NCBI RefSeq assembly: GCF_009498275.1
Contig: NZ_CP045643.1
Span: forward strand, 3,534,001 to 3,598,000
From: Streptomyces fagopyri
Lineage (GTDB): Bacteria > Actinomycetota > Actinomycetes > Streptomycetales > Streptomycetaceae
DNA length: 64,000 bases
Reading direction: 5' to 3'
The notes under the pieces are model-generated. The model made no database searches and had not been told where the DNA came from. It saw nothing but the letters and a program-made list of their open reading frames with translations. Shown here in pieces: positions 61,373 to 64,000 of the stretch. Within the stretch, counting starts at the first letter, position 1; each line of letters starts with the position of its first letter. The position numbers were made by a program, and so were the translations under genes.

Positions 61373-63628
61373 TCAGGGGGTGCTGGGGGTCGCCGACGGC
61401 TTCGCGCCCTTCTTCAGGAAGCCCATGTCCTCGTAGAGAGGGGTCTGGAACCCGAAGGAGCCGGCGTTGGCCAGGTTCGGGCGGACGGCGGTGAGCTGGG
61501 GGCGCTGGTACAGGGGAATCGATCCTGCGGCGGCCCAGATACGGGCGTCGGCCTTGCGGACCAGGGCCCGCTCCTCGCTCTCGTCCAGCGTGCCGATGGC
61601 CTGGTCGAACAACTGGTCGACCTGGTCGGTGCCGACCCGGGTGTAGTTCTGCTCGACGGTGAGGGAGCCGTCGGCCGCCGGGACGGGCTTCGCGAAGATC
61701 GGGCGGGCGTCGGTGGCGGGGAAGGCGGAGGCGGGCCAGGAGTACAGCGCCAGGTCGTACTGACCGGAGGCGATGTGGTCCTTGAAGTAACTGTCGCCCG
61801 CGACCTTCGTCGTCTCCGTACGGATGCCGATGCGCTCCAGCATCCGCGAGATGTGGTCGGCGACGGTGTTCAGCGACTCCGAACCGGGGCCGGAGGGCAG
61901 CACGAAGCGGAGCGTCAGCGGCTTGCCGTCCTTGGCGAGCACACCGGACGCCGCCCCCGCGGGAGCGGCCGTGCCCTTGGGCGCGTAGGCGCCGGGGGCC
62001 CCGCCCTGACGCGTGTCATGACGCGCGTACCGCTTGCCGTCGAACCGCGTGGCCGTCTGTTCGTCCGAGTGCGTCGTCCGGTACTCCTCGGCCTCACCCG
62101 CCGGGTCCGCCTTCGCGCGGTCGATCCCGGCCGGCTTGTTGTCCTCGTCGCCGATGTACGACCCGTCGTCGGACTCCGGCTCGGAACCGGGGGCCGCCTT
62201 CTTGCCCTCGGAGCCGGCCGCCTTGCCCTTCTCCTTGTCCTTCTTCTCCTCCTTCACCGGCCCCCCGGGCACCCAGCCGGCGTCCACGAGCAGCGCCTGC
62301 GCCTCCTTGGCGTCATGGCTGCCGAGCGCGCCGCTGTTGTCTGCGTACGCCTGCTGGCCGGCGAGCGCGAGGTGGCTGCCGACCGGTACGGCGGGCAGGC
62401 CCAGCGGCTTGAGCACGGCCTGCGCGAGTTCGTCGCGGTCGAGGGCGCGGGCGACGGCGCGCCGGACGCGTTCGTCGGCGAGGGGACCCTCGGAGCCGTT
62501 CAGGGCGAGTTGGGTGTAGGCGGGTTCGAGGGACTTGCGGACGACGAAGCCGCTCAGGCTGCTCTGCTCGGAGGCGTACTGGGCTGCCGCCTGGCGCAGC
62601 TTCTCGCGGACTCCGGCCTCGTCACGGGCGGCGGCCTCGTCCGAGCCGTGGGCGACGGCCCAGGAGCGCAGCGCCTTGGCGGGGCTGAGCGTGGTGCCCG
62701 GGGTGCTCGGGGTGCTCGGGCCCTCCAGCGGGGCGCTGCCCCTGGCTCCGGCCGCGAGCGTGATCCGGTTCGCCTGCTCGGGATCGACGTCGGCCATGTC
62801 GATCCTGTTCGCGGCGAGCGCGGTGGCGCGCTGATCGCGCGGGACGGCGACCAGCGCGATCTCCGCGAGCTTGGCGGGGCGGCCCCACCAGCGGGGATTG
62901 CGGGTGAGGTGGATCTCGCCGGTCTTGCTGTCGACGCTCTGCAGGGCGAACGGGCCGGCCGTCACGTTCAGCTTGCTGCGGGCGCCGTCGTTGAAGGTGG
63001 CCGCGGCGCCCATGACGTCCTTCGGGTACAGCGGCGAGAACAGCGACTTCCAGTCGGCGTACGGGCGGCTGAAGGTGACGCGGACCTCCAGGTTGTTCTT
63101 GCCGCGCTCGATCTTCTCGATGCGGTCGTACCCGGCGTTGCGCGCGGTCCAGTACGCGCTGTCCTTGCCGGACAGAGCGCGCCACTGGGCCGCGAAGTCG
63201 TCGGCGCCGATCTCGCGGCCGTCGCTCCAGACCGCCTGCTGGTTGAGCTTGTAGAGGACGACCTGCTTGGGCTCCTCGTCGACGACCTTGGCCGATTCCA
63301 GGTAGTCGGGGTTGAGCTGCGGGCGGCCGTTGCGGTCGAGCCGGTACAGGGAGGGCAGCACGGCGCCCGCGACCCGCGAGGTCGTGGTGTCGGCGTCGGC
63401 CTGGAAGGTGTTGAGGGTCGCCGGGACGGCGTCGACGGCCCATCGCAGGGTGCCGCCGTCCGTGACCTGGTCGCGGCCCGCGGGCGCGATGTCCTGCGCG
63501 GCGACGGGGCTGACCTTCTCCTCGTCGTCCGCGCTGCACGCGGTGAGGACGGGCACCGCGAGCGCGCCCGCGGTCAGGAACGCGACCGAGCGCATCACCG
63601 CGCGCAGTCCGACGCCGTCGTGGGACAT
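61373..63628 (-). CDS. Large ABC transporter family 5 substrate-binding lipoprotein, orphan
   Basis: 751 residues. Signal and lipobox (SVAFLTAGALAVPVLTAC), then family 5 SBP (TLRWAVDAVPATLNTFQADAD ...). It is about 200 residues longer than its opp counterparts because of a Lys/Glu/Gly/Ser-rich insert (about 440-560, including KEEKKDKEKGKAAGSEGKK). No permease or ATPase gene is adjacent, so it may use a distant transporter or act as a sensor. ATG 63628 with GGAGGTT upstream; the longer frame to 63880 is excluded by the signal peptide. Confidence 0.9.
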   Translation of the reverse strand: MSHDGVGLRAVMRSVAFLTAGALAVPVLTACSADDEEKVSPVAAQDIAPAGRDQVTDGGTLRWAVDAVPATLNTFQADADTTTSRVAGAVLPSLYRLDRNGRPQLNPDYLESAKVVDEEPKQVVLYKLNQQAVWSDGREIGADDFAAQWRALSGKDSAYWTARNAGYDRIEKIERGKNNLEVRVTFSRPYADWKSLFSPLYPKDVMGAAATFNDGARSKLNVTAGPFALQSVDSKTGEIHLTRNPRWWGRPAKLAEIALVAVPRDQRATALAANRIDMADVDPEQANRITLAAGARGSAPLEGPSTPSTPGTTLSPAKALRSWAVAHGSDEAAARDEAGVREKLRQAAAQYASEQSSLSGFVVRKSLEPAYTQLALNGSEGPLADERVRRAVARALDRDELAQAVLKPLGLPAVPVGSHLALAGQQAYADNSGALGSHDAKEAQALLVDAGWVPGGPVKEEKKDKEKGKAAGSEGKKAAPGSEPESDDGSYIGDEDNKPAGIDRAKADPAGEAEEYRTTHSDEQTATRFDGKRYARHDTRQGGAPGAYAPKGTAAPAGAASGVLAKDGKPLTLRFVLPSGPGSESLNTVADHISRMLERIGIRTETTKVAGDSYFKDHIASGQYDLALYSWPASAFPATDARPIFAKPVPAADGSLTVEQNYTRVGTDQVDQLFDQAIGTLDESEERALVRKADARIWAAAGSIPLYQRPQLTAVRPNLANAGSFGFQTPLYEDMGFLKKGAKPSATPSTP

Positions 63629-63660
63629 CACTGCAACCTCCGGTGGGGGGAACAGGCCGG

Positions 63661-63698
63661 ATCTGATCATTTTTGGTGGGATATGCGGTTGATCAGAT
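63661..63698. promoter_or_regulatory. Paired inverted operator-like elements upstream of the orphan binding protein gene
   Basis: ATCTGATCA (63661-63669) and TGATCAGAT (63690-63698) are exact inverted copies 20 nt apart, each containing the palindrome TGATCA. They lie 33-70 bp before the ATG and overlap the AT-rich promoter patch. Confidence 0.5.
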
Positions 63699-64000
63699 GT
63701 ATGCACCCACTGAACGGGAGAGAGGGTGTGCGGCGGCGCCGACACGGCGGGGACACGCGGAAGACCACCCGTGCGGCGCAACGGGGGCCGTCCGGCGGTT
63801 CGCGGCCCCCGTACCTCCCGTACGGGTCCCTCCTCGCGGGGCCGCGGCCCCCCGCCCCTCGCCCAAGGGCTCGTCCTCAAGCGCCGGACGGGCCGGATCG
63901 ACGGGCCGGACCCGGCGTCGCGGGACGAGCCCCGGGGCAGGGACCTGCCCTACCCGGCGTCGTGAACCCCGCCCCTCCCTGCGTAGCGGACCTCGCCCCA
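63699..64000. repeat. Gene-free end with Streptomyces intergenic repeat
   Basis: 302 bp without a gene. Contains AAGGGCTCGTCCTCAAGCG...CGGACGGGCCGG (63864-63895), the same element type as at 6650-6820. No other structure recognised. Confidence 0.5.

Overview
The window is chromosomal DNA of a high-GC actinobacterium, almost certainly Streptomyces. Evidence: about 70% GC with strong GC bias at third codon positions; Streptomyces-type small regulatory sets (ATP-binding protein, XRE/DUF5753 and DUF397); two tandem oligopeptide ABC operons followed by typA, as I remember around the bldK locus; mshB (mycothiol synthesis); and several genes that look leaderless. I see about 57 protein genes, one probable pseudogene, and no rRNA, tRNA, CRISPR array, insertion sequence or prophage.

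Layout. 1-9 kb: the 3' part of a DEAD-box helicase gene with a long basic repetitive tail, then small housekeeping and unknown genes (hydrolase, NYN nuclease-like, 50-residue protein, MarC, PHP, zinc-ribbon protein), a decayed MFS-like gene and a SUFU-domain protein. 9-31 kb: a block whose content and partial order match, from memory, the Mycobacterium tuberculosis Rv1170-Rv1239 region: corA, MgtE-N/CBS protein, DUF1003, mrp, tatB, htrA, anti-sigma factor, ECF sigma factor, divergent O-methyltransferase, DUF3117, tag, DivIVA-like, folP2-like, LOG, dapE, dapC-type aminotransferase and 7Fe ferredoxin. The ECF sigma gene has an ECF-type promoter just upstream, suggesting autoregulation of an envelope-stress circuit in which HtrA and TatB are neighbours.

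31-46 kb: a GNAT acetyltransferase and a SirB1-type protein; a translationally coupled ABC exporter plus two-component system; a membrane-anchored peptidoglycan-binding-like protein; mshB with a DUF6113 membrane gene; a whiJ-like module (ATP-binding protein / XRE-DUF5753 / DUF397); and an S9 peptidase. 46-59 kb: two tandem five-gene oligopeptide ABC transporter operons in identical order, each with a stem-loop right after the binding-protein gene. 59-64 kb: typA and a large orphan family-5 binding lipoprotein.

The most interesting points are: an O-methyltransferase with no ATG, GTG or TTG at its N-terminus that appears to start at ATT; four helically phased TGTCCGG-type repeats in front of the whiJ-like regulator; a heavily structured leader upstream of corA; collagen-like Gly-X-Y tracts in three unrelated neighbouring proteins; and a 33-bp tandem repeat array in htrA. 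I found no clearly novel multi-gene system; the best candidates for undescribed regulation are the RNA and operator structures.
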